Shown piece after piece: positions 39,575-48,715 of a stretch of 64,000 bases of DNA; position 1 is the stretch's first letter, and the number at the start of each line of letters is the position of its first letter. This DNA is from UBA9630 sp043725085 (GTDB lineage: Bacteria > Patescibacteriota > Minisyncoccia > Moranbacterales > UBA2206). The notes beneath the pieces are model-generated. The model was given only the letters and a program-made list of their open reading frames with translations, was not told the DNA's origin and made no database searches. Location: the NCBI GenBank assembly GCA_043725085.1, contig JAYSLY010000007.1, positions 1 through 64,000 on the forward strand, in the 5' to 3' direction. Made by a program: the position numbers and the translations under genes.

Positions 39575-40960
39575 CTAATCTATCTTATATAATTGTTCGC
39601 GAATCTGGCTAATTTCTTCTGATAATTTCTCATCGCTCATAAGACTTTTGGAAATTTTTTCAAAAGCATGGATGGCGGTGGTGTGATCGCGACCACCTAA
39701 TTTCTCTCCTATTCCAGGGTAAGAAAATTGAAGCTCGCTGCGCATAAGGTACATAGCAACTTGTCGAGGCCGTACAACTTCTTTTTTGCGATTTTTTAGA
39801 ACTAAATCCTCGAGGGTGATGTCATAGAATGAAGAAATAGCTTTTAATATTTGCTTGTACGTGATACCTTTCTTTTTTCCGCTGGAAATTAATTCAGAGA
39901 GTTGGTTTCTAGTAAAATCAAGCGTAATCTCCTTTTTAGTGAGTTGGGCTGAAACAATTAGTCGGTTAAGCGCACCTTCTAGTTCGCGAATATTGTTTTT
40001 GATGTTTGCGGCAATAAAATTAAGCGCTTCTTGGCTGATTTCCAGATTTTCATCGGCGACTTTCTTTTGGAGGATGGCAATTCTTGTTTCAAGATCGGGT
40101 TTAGAAACATCAGCAATCATCCCACCCTCAAAACGTGAGCGCAATCTTTCTTCAAGGATTTGGATTGCTTTTGGCGGGCGATCACTACTAAGCACGATTT
40201 GTTTATTGAGTTGATAGAGGTAGTTGAAAATATGGAAAAATTCTTCTTGGGTTTTTTCTTTGCCGGAAATAAACTGGATATCATCGATAATTAGGATGTC
40301 AATTTTTTGATAGTATTCCTTAAATTCATTGATTTTTTGTTCCTGGAGGGAGTTGATTAGCTCCGTGGTAAACCTTTCTGAGGTGATGTATTTTACCTTG
40401 TAATTAGGATCTTTGCGCAAGATTTCATTGCCAATAGATTGGATTAGGTGGGTTTTCCCAAGACCAACTCCACCATAAATGAAGAGGGGGTTGTAGATTT
40501 TACCTAAATTTTGAGAAACAGCCACGCAGGCCGCATGAGCAAGCTCATTATTTCCACCAACAATGAAATTTTCAAAAACGTATTTGGGGTTAAGATTATT
40601 TTCGAGGTTTACTGTGAAAGTTTTCCTTTCTTGGTTTTTTGGATTATTATAATTTTGCGGGGCAACAATTGCGTCTACCATCGGCTCTCTCCTCAACGGC
40701 CTAAGTGGTTCTTTTGGCGTGGCAATCACACAAGAAACTGTTTTTATATTCGAATCAATGTTTTTAAGTGCTTTTAGGATATAGGCGTTGTATTTGTTTT
40801 CCAGCCATTCTTTAGCAAAGCCATTGGGCACACTAATAATAATAACCCCGTCAATATTAGAAATAATCTCGGTATTTTTAAACCAAGTGATAAAATTCGC
40901 CTTAGAAATGAAAAGCTCTATTTCACTGAGGGCTGTTTGCCAAAGTTCTTCGCTCTGCAT
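39575..40960 (-). CDS. dnaA: Chromosomal replication initiator DnaA
   Basis: A 461-residue initiator. Domain I is at residues 1-85 (ELWQTALSEIELFISKANFI). A linker is followed by the AAA+ domain with Walker A GGVGLGKTHL near residue 165 and Walker B ILIIDDIQFI. Domain IV carries the DnaA-box-binding helix with GGRDHTTAIHA. The length and motifs are normal. It has an extended -10 promoter at 41046-41054 and no Shine-Dalgarno sequence. Divergent from rpmH. Confidence 0.97.
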   Translation of the reverse strand: MQSEELWQTALSEIELFISKANFITWFKNTEIISNIDGVIIISVPNGFAKEWLENKYNAYILKALKNIDSNIKTVSCVIATPKEPLRPLRREPMVDAIVAPQNYNNPKNQERKTFTVNLENNLNPKYVFENFIVGGNNELAHAACVAVSQNLGKIYNPLFIYGGVGLGKTHLIQSIGNEILRKDPNYKVKYITSERFTTELINSLQEQKINEFKEYYQKIDILIIDDIQFISGKEKTQEEFFHIFNYLYQLNKQIVLSSDRPPKAIQILEERLRSRFEGGMIADVSKPDLETRIAILQKKVADENLEISQEALNFIAANIKNNIRELEGALNRLIVSAQLTKKEITLDFTRNQLSELISSGKKKGITYKQILKAISSFYDITLEDLVLKNRKKEVVRPRQVAMYLMRSELQFSYPGIGEKLGGRDHTTAIHAFEKISKSLMSDEKLSEEISQIREQLYKID

Positions 40961-41045
40961 TTTTTTAATAATAAAAAAGGGTTAATAAGAGATTATTTTC
41001 TTAAAATAATCTAAAAACAATTTTTTGTTTTTGTATATTGAGAAA

Positions 41046-41054
41046 AGTATAGCA
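41046..41054 (-). promoter_or_regulatory. Extended -10 promoter of dnaA
   Basis: On the minus strand TGC is followed by TATACT (41046-41051), about 85 bases before the dnaA ATG. No clear -35 box is visible. Confidence 0.5.
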
Positions 41055-41251
41055 CGGGAGAAGGCGGCGGAACATTGCAAAAAAGAGAGTAACTTGTTGA
41101 TAAACTGTGAATATGCTTTAAAGCTAATACAAAAACCCTAAAAAAGCAAGTGCTGGGCGCGGTGTGTTTGGGCAAAAGTGAGCAATGAGGGACTTGTATT
41201 TCGGGTTTTTTTGAGAGGCTTATGCGCAAGTCTTACAAAAAGGCTTTTTAA

Positions 41252-41280
41252 TTGACTTTTTCTTGAATAATTGATAAGCT
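41252..41280 (+). promoter_or_regulatory. Promoter of the rpmH-rnpA-yidC-jag operon
   Basis: TTGACT (41252-41257), 17 bases, TAAGCT (41275-41280), about 40 bases before rpmH. Confidence 0.65.
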
Positions 41281-41320
41281 TTCAATTGGTTAGTTATAAA
41301 TAGTTTAACTTGCAAAATAA

Positions 41321-41458
41321 ATGAGCGTAACATATAAACCCAAGAGTATTAAAAGAAAAAGAAGCCACGGATTTATTGAAAGAAACAGCACTGCTTCAGG
41401 CCGAAATGTGCTAAAAGCCAGAAGAAGAAAGGGTCGCGCTAAGTTGACAACTGTTTAA
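41321..41458 (+). CDS. rpmH: 50S ribosomal protein L34
   Basis: A 45-residue, very basic protein: MSVTYKPKSIKRKRSHGFIE, then the L34 core SGRNVLKARRRKGRAKLT. It is short but unmistakable, and it sits in the classic dnaA-rpmH-rnpA-yidC-jag neighbourhood near the origin. rnpA starts 23 bases later. No Shine-Dalgarno sequence precedes the ATG. Confidence 0.95.
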   Translation: MSVTYKPKSIKRKRSHGFIERNSTASGRNVLKARRRKGRAKLTTV

Positions 41459-41481
41459 GTTTTAATCTTTCAAAACTGACA

Positions 41482-41844
41482 ATGTTGCCAAAAAAGAACA
41501 GGATTAGAAAAAATGCTGATTTTGGGGTAATTTGTCGCTATGGCAAGACACTTTCTTGTGGTAAAATTAGTTTGAAGCTTAAAAAGAATGATTTGGGCCT
41601 AATAAGGCTTGGGATATCGGTGGGTGTGAAGTTTTCCCCTCGGGCAGTGGATCGGAATCGAATAAAGCGCCAAATCAGAGAGTTTTTTCGCCTAAACCTG
41701 GAAAGAATGGAAACGGGCTGGGATATTGTGGTGATTGTGCAAAAAGGTGCGAATGAAGCGGGAAATTTTCTAGTAGAATTAGAAAAGGGTCTCGCAAGAA
41801 GCGGTGTAATTAACAACTTATCCCCAACTGCAAAAAACAGCTAG
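41482..41844 (+). CDS. rnpA: Ribonuclease P protein component
   Basis: A 120-residue protein with the RNR signature VDRNRIKRQIREFFR near residues 56-70 and the N-terminal LPKKNRIRKNADFGVI block. It binds the RNase P RNA and helps it mature tRNA 5' ends; that RNA gene is not in this window. It lies between rpmH and yidC in the usual order. Confidence 0.94.
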   Translation: MLPKKNRIRKNADFGVICRYGKTLSCGKISLKLKKNDLGLIRLGISVGVKFSPRAVDRNRIKRQIREFFRLNLERMETGWDIVVIVQKGANEAGNFLVELEKGLARSGVINNLSPTAKNS

Positions 41845-41855
41845 GGCAAACAAAA

Positions 41856-42653
41856 ATGGCATTTTTATTCAATGAATTTGTGTATCAGCCAATTTATAAT
41901 TTGCTGATTTTTACCTACAACATTATTCCCTTGCATGATTTTGGTATAGCGATTATTCTGGTTACTGTGCTGATAAAACTGCTTCTCATTCCGCTTAGCC
42001 GCAAACAAATTGAATCACAAAAGAAAATGCAGGAATTGCAGCCAAAAATAAAGGCAATTCAGGATAAATATAAAAACGACAAAGAAAAACAGAGCCGAGC
42101 GCTCATGGAGTTTTATAAGGAAAATAAGGCCAATCCTTTCTCGGGATGTCTGCCAATGGTTTTCCAATTAATTTTTTTGATTGCAATCTATCGGGTACTC
42201 TTTAATATTTCCAAAAACGGTCTCATAGTGAGTGGTAGTGATTTATATTTATTCATGCATAATCCCGGCCAAATTAACCACCTTTTTTTGGGACTGATTG
42301 ATCTTTCGAGTATCGTAGATTTTAAAAATTTTAGCGCGGGAAATATCGCGCATATCGTCCTTGTGGTGATGGCCGCCGGAGCGCAGTATGTTCAAACAAA
42401 GATGCTTATGGCGACGAAAAGCCGCAAAGATGGGGAAGCTAAGTCAAGCAAGGAAGGAAAAGAACAAGATTTTGCACAAATTATGTCAAAGCAAATGCTC
42501 TATCTTGCGCCCATTATGACACTATTTATTGGAATTAAGTTTCCTGCCGGACTCGCGCTCTATTGGTTGGTTTCGACTCTGTTTATGATTGCGCAGCAAG
42601 ACTATCTGGAAAAGCTGAAAAACACTACTGTTGTTACAGTGCCTAAATTGTAA
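41856..42653 (+). CDS. yidC: Membrane protein insertase YidC/Oxa1
   Basis: A 265-residue short-form YidC without the large periplasmic domain. Five hydrophobic segments are visible. The first core helix reads DFGIAIILVTVLIKLLLIPL, followed by a cytoplasmic hairpin (SRKQIESQKKMQELQPKIKA). KFPAGLALYWLVSTLFMIAQ forms the last helices. It inserts membrane proteins with or without Sec. The yidD gene often found between rnpA and yidC is absent. Confidence 0.94.
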   Translation: MAFLFNEFVYQPIYNLLIFTYNIIPLHDFGIAIILVTVLIKLLLIPLSRKQIESQKKMQELQPKIKAIQDKYKNDKEKQSRALMEFYKENKANPFSGCLPMVFQLIFLIAIYRVLFNISKNGLIVSGSDLYLFMHNPGQINHLFLGLIDLSSIVDFKNFSAGNIAHIVLVVMAAGAQYVQTKMLMATKSRKDGEAKSSKEGKEQDFAQIMSKQMLYLAPIMTLFIGIKFPAGLALYWLVSTLFMIAQQDYLEKLKNTTVVTVPKL

Positions 42654-42709
42654 ATTTTAAATAAAACCCGCGTGTTAGCGCTAGGCATAGAAAGTTAGTT
42701 AGCGGACAG

Positions 42710-43201
42710 ATGGGTGAATTAAATCAGATGGAAAGAGAAATGTTGGAAAAAGAAATTACAACAATCGTCGAAGAGTTGCTTGTGAAAATGGGCTTTGCTG
42801 CCACAATTGAAATTAAAGATGGCCAGGAAGAGGGCAAGGATGCGATTATTTATAATATTAAAACCGAGGACTCTAATTTTTTAATCGGGCAATATGGAAT
42901 GAATCTGCAATCATTGCAGCATATTGTACGGGTGATTATTCGAAAGCGCCTTCTTGAGCCGGTTAATTTTATCCTGGATGTCAACTCCTATCGTCAAGAA
43001 AAAAATGATTCAATTGTGCGTTTGGCGAAAAACTTAGCTCAAGAGGCGGTTATGGAAAAGAGAGACGTTGTGATGCGACCAATGACTGCCTATGAACGGA
43101 GAATCGTGCACATGGAACTTTCCAAAGACGATCGTATTAAAACAGAAAGTATTGGCGAGGGCGAAAATCGCCGAATTATGATAAAGCCATTAGAGCAATA
43201 A
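42710..43201 (+). CDS. jag: Jag/KhpB-type KH-R3H RNA-binding protein
   Basis: A 163-residue protein with a KH domain (GQYGMNLQSLQHIVRVIIRK near residues 64-83) and an R3H domain (RPMTAYERRIVHMELSKDDR near 121-140). The N-terminal Jag-N domain of longer homologues is missing. KhpB binds RNA with KhpA and influences cell-wall growth in some Gram-positive bacteria. It ends the rpmH operon; an A/T micro-repeat (43201-43222) follows it. Confidence 0.92.
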   Translation: MGELNQMEREMLEKEITTIVEELLVKMGFAATIEIKDGQEEGKDAIIYNIKTEDSNFLIGQYGMNLQSLQHIVRVIIRKRLLEPVNFILDVNSYRQEKNDSIVRLAKNLAQEAVMEKRDVVMRPMTAYERRIVHMELSKDDRIKTESIGEGENRRIMIKPLEQ

Positions 43202-43225
43202 TTTCAAATTTCAAATTTATTTCTT

Positions 43226-44677
43226 ATGGTTATTGCCAGAAAAATAGCCTACAACGTGCTTGTTAGCAGTATTTCCAAGATACTTTCTACTGCGCTTGCA
43301 CTTGCCGCAATTGGCTTTATCACCCGCTATTTAGGCAAGGGAGGTTTTGGTGATTATGCGACAGTTCTGGCTTTTCTTTCTTTTTTCTCTGCTGTTTCCG
43401 ATTTTGGTCTTTATCAATTCTCAACGCGCGAGATTTCCCGTCCTGGGGCGGATGAAGAGGAAATCATGGCAAACGCCTTTTCAATGCGGATCATTTCCTC
43501 CCTGGCAATCTTTCTCCTTTCTTTCCTTATAATCATCTTTTTGCCCTATTCGCAGGAAGTGAAATATGGAATCATAATTATTGCCGCGTCCCTCATCTTT
43601 TCTTCCAGTTATCAGATCCTAAACGGGGTTTTTCAAAAAAACCTTGCGATGGACAAAGTGGCCATTTCAGAGCTTTTGGGGAAAGTCGTTCAATTGGCAA
43701 TTGTGATTCTAGCGGTCAAGTTGAGGCTAAGTTTTGCTTGGATTATTACCTCGTTGCTTTTTAATATGCTAGTTAGTTTTTTTCTGGTTTATTTTTGGTC
43801 TAAGAAATATATCAAGGTGCGACTAGCCTTTAATTTCTCCTATTGGAAAAAGTTCCTTTTAGAATCCTATCCGATTGGAATTATGTCGATTGTGGTTTTT
43901 GTTTATTTCAAGGTTGATACAATCCTTTTGTCTATTATGAAAAGCAATGCTGATGTGGGGATTTATAATGTTGCCTATAAGGTGTTGGAAAACATTTCCT
44001 TTTTCCCTTCTATGATTGTGGGGCTAATCTTTCCGATTATTTCACAACATATTTTTAGCGATGAAAAACGGTTTTTTGATATTTCCAATAAAACTTTCAA
44101 GGTTTTTGTGCTTCTTGCGGTGCCGCTTGTTGTTGGCACACTTTTTCTTTCCAATGGCCTTATCTATCTGATTGGTGGCGCGGGATTTGGCGAATCAGCT
44201 CTTGTTCTTCGCATTCTTGTTTTTGCAATGGCGGCGATATTTTTCAGTAATCTTTTTAATGCCATCTTGATTGCAGGAAATTTGCAAAAAAAATTAATGT
44301 ATGTGTTGTCGGCGGCGGCAATTTTTAATGTGCTGGCGAACTTGGCCCTAATCCCCCTCTTTTCCTATGTGGCAGCCGCGGCAACCTCATTTGTTACCGA
44401 GGCTTTTGTGGCAATCGCGGCGGGCTATCTCGTTTTCAAGCGATTAAACTATTTCCCGCGAGTGGAGAAGGTCACAAGGATTTTGCTTTCCGGAGTGGTG
44501 ATGGCGGGATTTTTGTTTGTTTTTCGTGCGAGCAACTTCTATCTCTTAGGCTTTGGCAGCGTTTGTGTCTATATTTTGGCGCTGTGGGCATTTCAAGCAG
44601 TGGAAGCCGCTGAAATAACCACTATAATTAGCAAAAAAGGCGTGGAAGAATATGAAAAGCCAATTTCCGAAAGTTAA
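43226..44677 (+). CDS. Wzx-like polysaccharide flippase (MOP superfamily)
   Basis: A 483-residue protein with about 12-14 hydrophobic helices. It starts VIARKIAYNVLVSSISKILS and has ITRYLGKGGFGDYATVLAFL, the typical opening of oligosaccharide flippases. GIYNVAYKVLENISFFPSMI lies near the middle. It would turn lipid-linked sugar repeats across the membrane. It leads a five-gene polysaccharide cluster with overlapping genes, and its 3' end overlaps the first glycosyltransferase by 26 bases. An A/T micro-repeat, not a Shine-Dalgarno site, precedes it. Confidence 0.9.
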   Translation: MVIARKIAYNVLVSSISKILSTALALAAIGFITRYLGKGGFGDYATVLAFLSFFSAVSDFGLYQFSTREISRPGADEEEIMANAFSMRIISSLAIFLLSFLIIIFLPYSQEVKYGIIIIAASLIFSSSYQILNGVFQKNLAMDKVAISELLGKVVQLAIVILAVKLRLSFAWIITSLLFNMLVSFFLVYFWSKKYIKVRLAFNFSYWKKFLLESYPIGIMSIVVFVYFKVDTILLSIMKSNADVGIYNVAYKVLENISFFPSMIVGLIFPIISQHIFSDEKRFFDISNKTFKVFVLLAVPLVVGTLFLSNGLIYLIGGAGFGESALVLRILVFAMAAIFFSNLFNAILIAGNLQKKLMYVLSAAAIFNVLANLALIPLFSYVAAAATSFVTEAFVAIAAGYLVFKRLNYFPRVEKVTRILLSGVVMAGFLFVFRASNFYLLGFGSVCVYILALWAFQAVEAAEITTIISKKGVEEYEKPISES

Positions 44678-45524
44678 TATTGTTGTTCTGAATTATAATG
44701 GTCGGGATTGTCTAAAAAAATGCCTAACCAGTCTTTTTTGTTTGGACTATCCTAACTTTGAGGTGGTTGTGGTGGATAATAATTCACAAGACGGCTCGCT
44801 TGAACTGGCAAAGCTTAATTTTTCTCGCGCCACTTTCATCAAAAATGAGCAAAACCTGGGATTTTCGGCGGGAAACAATGTGGGGATAAAATATTCCCTG
44901 GAAAAGATGGCGGATTTCGTGCTTCTCCTAAACAACGATACGGAGGTAGAAAAAGATTTTCTAAGCCAGCTCATTAGGAGCGCGCAAGCGAATGAGCGGG
45001 TGGGGATTTTGAGCCCGCTGGTTTTTGGGGGTAATGGGAAGCACGTTTGGTTTTCTGGCGGAAAAATTGATTGGTTGCGCATGAAAACCGAACATACGCA
45101 AAAACTGATCGAAAGTGATTTTGCGGAGAGTGATTTTATTTCTGGTTGCGCGATGCTAGTGCGCGCGGAAGTGTTTGCCAAGGCGGGTCTCTTGGATGAA
45201 GACTTTTTTCTATATTGGGAGGATGTGGATTTTAGTGTTAGGGCGAAAAAAGCCGGCTTCTCTCTTTTAGTTGTGGCTGGTTCTCACGTGCGCCACTTTG
45301 AAAAAAGTGAAAATATGCAGAAAAACAAGGTTTATTGGCTGGTGCTTTCCGGGCTGATTTTTTTTGATAAAAACGCTTCAGGAATGTGGCGCTGGTGGAT
45401 TTTTGCCTTTGTGCTTTTGCGTAAGCTAAAAAATTGGAGAGATGTCCGAACAAGAGGGACTGAAATAGATTTGTCCGTAAAAAAAGCGTATGGTGATTTT
45501 AAAAAACTAAAATGCGAGAAATAA
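44652..45524 (+). CDS. Family 2 glycosyltransferase (rhamnosyltransferase-like) 1
   Basis: A 290-residue GT-A enzyme. It starts KVNIVVLNYNGRDCLKKCLT, has VVVVDNNSQDGSLELAK, and the DxD-like FVLLLNNDTEVEKDFL. The acceptor region has DEDFFLYWEDVDFSVRAKKA. It transfers an activated sugar to a growing lipid-linked chain on the inner face of the membrane. It overlaps the flippase gene upstream and the next glycosyltransferase downstream by 13 bases. Confidence 0.9.
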   Translation: MKSQFPKVNIVVLNYNGRDCLKKCLTSLFCLDYPNFEVVVVDNNSQDGSLELAKLNFSRATFIKNEQNLGFSAGNNVGIKYSLEKMADFVLLLNNDTEVEKDFLSQLIRSAQANERVGILSPLVFGGNGKHVWFSGGKIDWLRMKTEHTQKLIESDFAESDFISGCAMLVRAEVFAKAGLLDEDFFLYWEDVDFSVRAKKAGFSLLVVAGSHVRHFEKSENMQKNKVYWLVLSGLIFFDKNASGMWRWWIFAFVLLRKLKNWRDVRTRGTEIDLSVKKAYGDFKKLKCEK

Positions 45525-46300
45525 AGCTTTCGATAATTATTGTAAATTATGAAAGCCGAGATTATTTGGAAAAATGCTTGGCTTCTATTTTCGCGAAAAT
45601 TGACCCTAGTGTACCGTTTGAGGTGATTGTAGTCAATAACAGTGCGAAAGAAACATTGAATGGGCTAGTGAGTCTTTTTGAAGGAATAAAGATTGTTCAA
45701 AACCCGCGCAACAGTGGTTTTGGCAGCGCGAATAACATGGGCGCAAAAGTGGCCAGTGGCGAGATTCTTTTTTTTCTCAACCCTGACACGGAAATTATTT
45801 CTCAAAACATCACTCAGGTGCTTAGGGAGTTTGAAAATAATCCAACCTTAGGAATTTTGGGTAGCAGGCTTATGGAGTCAAGCGAAAAGGTTCAAAAATG
45901 GAGCGCTGGAGAGCGAATTTCTCTTTGGAGCATTTTGAGAAATAATATGCGAAAAACCAAAGAGGAAAAATCTTGGCAAAGTCTGGCAAGGGCGGAGGTG
46001 TTTTGGGTGGCGGGAACGGCCTTGTTTATTCGTCGAGCACTATTTTCGCGACTGAAGGGCTTTGATGAAATTTTTTTTACTTATTTTGAAGATGTGGATC
46101 TTTGCAATCGCGCACACACGCTTAGCCAAAAAGTGGTCTATTTTCCCGAATTTTCTGTTTTGCATCATGGTGGGAGGAGTTTTCTGGAAAAAAAAGAACA
46201 AAAGAAAAGATATTATGCGTCCCAAGACTATTATTTTGAGAAACATTTTAATTGTTTTTGGGCAACAGCTTTAAAAATATTGCGATTTTTTAGTTTTTAA
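45512..46300 (+). CDS. Family 2 glycosyltransferase (rhamnosyltransferase-like) 2
   Basis: A 262-residue paralogue of the preceding enzyme: KLSIIIVNYESRDYLEKCLA, then FEVIVVNNSAKETLNG, the metal motif EILFFLNPDTEII, and FDEIFFTYFEDVDLCNRAHT. It presumably adds the next sugar. It overlaps the previous gene by 13 bases, and the O-antigen-ligase-like gene starts four bases after it ends. Confidence 0.9.
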   Translation: MREIKLSIIIVNYESRDYLEKCLASIFAKIDPSVPFEVIVVNNSAKETLNGLVSLFEGIKIVQNPRNSGFGSANNMGAKVASGEILFFLNPDTEIISQNITQVLREFENNPTLGILGSRLMESSEKVQKWSAGERISLWSILRNNMRKTKEEKSWQSLARAEVFWVAGTALFIRRALFSRLKGFDEIFFTYFEDVDLCNRAHTLSQKVVYFPEFSVLHHGGRSFLEKKEQKKRYYASQDYYFEKHFNCFWATALKILRFFSF

Positions 46301-46303
46301 TAA

Positions 46304-47551
46304 ATGTTATTCAAGTTAATTTTAATTTTTTGTGCCTATCTGCCTTTTCAGATTGCACTTAACCCAGGTGCGGGAGTAGATTTGGCGAGCTCGCGGGTTT
46401 TTATCCTGCTTGCATTTTTTGCGTGGTTAGTGGGTAGTTTGAAAAGGAAAAAGCTAAGTATCCAAAATAGCAGAACGAATTTTTTTCTGGCGAGTTTTCT
46501 TTTTTTGAGTCTTTTCTCTGTGGTGGTTTCCAAAAACAGTGATTGGTCGATAAGAAAACTGTTATTTTTATTTTCTGTTTTTCCGCTATATTTCGTGATA
46601 GCGGATCTTGTTTCTACGAAAGAAAGAATGTTGAAATTGGTTAAGTATTTGGTTTGGGGCGGGTTTTTTGTGGCGGCTCTTGGCATAGTTCAATTTGCCT
46701 CTCAGTTTATTTTTGGTCTTGAGAGGACATATCAATTTTGGGCCAATTATGTTTCTCCGCTTTTCTTGGGCCAAAATGTGACCCAAGCCGTGCTTAAAAA
46801 CCCCAGCTGGCTTGTTAATATTTCCGGATCAACATATCTTCGCTCTATTGCGACATTTCCTGACCCGCATATGCTATCGTTTTTTTTGGGTATGCTTTTG
46901 CCGTTTGCCTTGGGATTGTTCCTTGTCTCAAAAAAGAAAATCTACCTATTTGTGTCTTTTGTGATATTATTGGCGGATTTGCTGACTTTTTCACGTGGGG
47001 GATATTTAGGATTGTTTTCCGGTGGACTGGTCGCGCTAATATTACTTTTAGGTAAAATGAAAAAAAGGCATAAGCTGGGCGTGGTTGCCTTTGCTTTTGT
47101 TTTGACCGGACTTTTGTTGGTTCCTGGGCCAATCTCTCAGCGGTTTTTCTCTAGCTTTAATTGGAAAGAGGGCTCTAATCAAGGCCGAATTGAAACTTGG
47201 AAAAAAGCCAGTGAAGTTATTTTGAAGCATCCATTGCTCGGAGTCGGTATTGGCAACTACCCGCTTGAAATTAGCGCAACAGCAGATTATCGTGATCCAA
47301 TTTATGCGCATAGTAATTATTTGGACATTGCGGCGGAAACTGGTATTCTCAGTCTTTTGGCTTGGTTAGGTTTTTTGGGCTCTCTGTTTTTCACGTTTAT
47401 CAAAAGAAAGGATTTTATGTTTTTTTGTGCCGCGATAAGCATCGTTATCTTTTCTGCTCATTCCTTGGTGGAAACATCGATTTATTCTCCGGTAGTTTTG
47501 GCGCTATTTCTAATCATTGCCGGATTTGTTCGTTTGGCGAAAAACAGATGA
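46304..47551 (+). CDS. O-antigen ligase / Wzy-like polymerase 1
   Basis: A 415-residue membrane protein with about 10-12 helices. The family loop GSNQGRIETWKKASEVI is followed by HPLLGVGIGNYPLEISATAD and a histidine in IYAHSNYLDIAAETGIL. Such proteins either polymerise polysaccharide repeats or ligate them to an acceptor on the outer face. It overlaps the second ligase-like gene by four bases, so one of the pair may polymerise and the other ligate. Confidence 0.85.
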   Translation: MLFKLILIFCAYLPFQIALNPGAGVDLASSRVFILLAFFAWLVGSLKRKKLSIQNSRTNFFLASFLFLSLFSVVVSKNSDWSIRKLLFLFSVFPLYFVIADLVSTKERMLKLVKYLVWGGFFVAALGIVQFASQFIFGLERTYQFWANYVSPLFLGQNVTQAVLKNPSWLVNISGSTYLRSIATFPDPHMLSFFLGMLLPFALGLFLVSKKKIYLFVSFVILLADLLTFSRGGYLGLFSGGLVALILLLGKMKKRHKLGVVAFAFVLTGLLLVPGPISQRFFSSFNWKEGSNQGRIETWKKASEVILKHPLLGVGIGNYPLEISATADYRDPIYAHSNYLDIAAETGILSLLAWLGFLGSLFFTFIKRKDFMFFCAAISIVIFSAHSLVETSIYSPVVLALFLIIAGFVRLAKNR

Positions 47552-48693
47552 AAAAAATATTTAGACTGGAAAACTTAATCTATCTGACTATTTTTGCACT
47601 GCCAGTGTATCTTTGGCGGTTTAGTTTTTTCAACATGCTGGATATTTTGCTGGGCGGGTGTATTATTGGCGGACTACTCATTTATCATAAAAAATTTTCC
47701 CCTAAGACATTTTTTGATAAATATAGGGCGATCATTTTTTCTGCCGGGCTTATTCTTGCGGGTTTGGTTATTTCGGTTCTTTGGAATAAGAATTATGCGG
47801 TAGGTTTCGGGATAGTTAAAAGCTGGTTTCTATTGCCAGTCCTTTTTTCTATGGTTGTTGGCGGTGTGATTGAAAAAGAGAGGCTTAGGAATATTTTTTT
47901 CGCCTACTATTTGAGCGCTTTTTTGGTGGCATTGATTTCTTTGGCCTATTATTTTTCAGGAATGGTGACTTTCGATTTGCGGCTTCAAGGTTTTTTCAAT
48001 TCGCCAAACTATTTGGCAATGTATTTGGCGCCGGCAATTTTTATCGGCTGGTCTTTGTTTCAAGAGACTGCGTTAAAAAGAAAACCACTATTTGTTTTTT
48101 TGGCGCTAGTGATTTTTCTTGCGCTTTATCTGACCCGTTCTTATGCCACTTGGCTGGCTCTTTTTGGCGCGCTTGTTTTTGTTTTCGTGTTGGAAAAAAA
48201 GCTGAATTGGAAAAAAGCGCTCGCTACGTTGCTTTTTTTGTGCGCACTGTTTTTTTCGCAGATGGGGGAAAAGAAATTAACTGATCTTTTAAGTTTTAAT
48301 GAACGCTCTTCCTTGGAATCTCGCATAATGATTTGGCGTTCAGCGGAAAAGATGCTGGAGAATAGCTGGCTTTTGGGAATTGGCGCTGGTAATTTTCAAA
48401 CAAAATATTTGGAAAATCAGAAATATTTTTCGCCATATCTAGAGTGGGCTGTTGCGCATCCGCACAATCTCTATCTGACTTTTTGGCTTTATGGAGGAAT
48501 TTTTGGTGCGGCTGGCTTTTTTGCGCTTATCTATTTTTGGTTTTTGGGCATTTTGCGCACACAAAAAAATTCCCAACTCAGATTCATCGGGCTGGGAATT
48601 ATGGGCTATATCTTGCTTTGTGGACTAGTAGACACAACTTATTTCAAAAACGATTTGGCAGTCGTGTTTTGGCTCTTATTTGTACTTCTTTAA
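47548..48693 (+). CDS. O-antigen ligase / Wzy-like polymerase 2
   Basis: A 381-residue membrane protein starting at ATG 47548, which overlaps the TGA of the upstream gene (ATGA); an earlier start at 47362 would lie inside that gene and is rejected. The signature loop is SSLESRIMIWRSAEKMLENS with LLGIGAGNFQTKYL and AVAHPHNLYLTFWLYGGI. It is a diverged tandem relative of the preceding gene and the last gene of the polysaccharide cluster. It converges on the secretion locus with only 22 bases between. Confidence 0.85.
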   Translation: MKKIFRLENLIYLTIFALPVYLWRFSFFNMLDILLGGCIIGGLLIYHKKFSPKTFFDKYRAIIFSAGLILAGLVISVLWNKNYAVGFGIVKSWFLLPVLFSMVVGGVIEKERLRNIFFAYYLSAFLVALISLAYYFSGMVTFDLRLQGFFNSPNYLAMYLAPAIFIGWSLFQETALKRKPLFVFLALVIFLALYLTRSYATWLALFGALVFVFVLEKKLNWKKALATLLFLCALFFSQMGEKKLTDLLSFNERSSLESRIMIWRSAEKMLENSWLLGIGAGNFQTKYLENQKYFSPYLEWAVAHPHNLYLTFWLYGGIFGAAGFFALIYFWFLGILRTQKNSQLRFIGLGIMGYILLCGLVDTTYFKNDLAVVFWLLFVLL

Positions 48694-48715
48694 AAGATCC
48701 CGGGAGTGATTAGGC

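Larger units (their letters stand above)
40961..41320. other. Divergent dnaA-rpmH intergenic region
   Basis: A 360-base gap containing the dnaA promoter (minus) and the rpmH promoter (plus). No perfect DnaA box is present, although GTTGATAAAC near 41097 is a loose match. A 72-codon minus-strand frame at 41011-41229 has no good start context or recognisable content and is not called. Confidence 0.6.

Noticed and set aside
41011..41229. 72-codon minus-strand ORF between dnaA and rpmH
   Set aside because: No ribosome binding site, no recognisable content, and it covers the likely dnaA promoter.
47362..47547. Longer N-terminus for the second ligase-like protein
   Set aside because: It lies wholly inside the preceding gene; ATG 47548 overlaps that gene's stop in the usual ATGA way.
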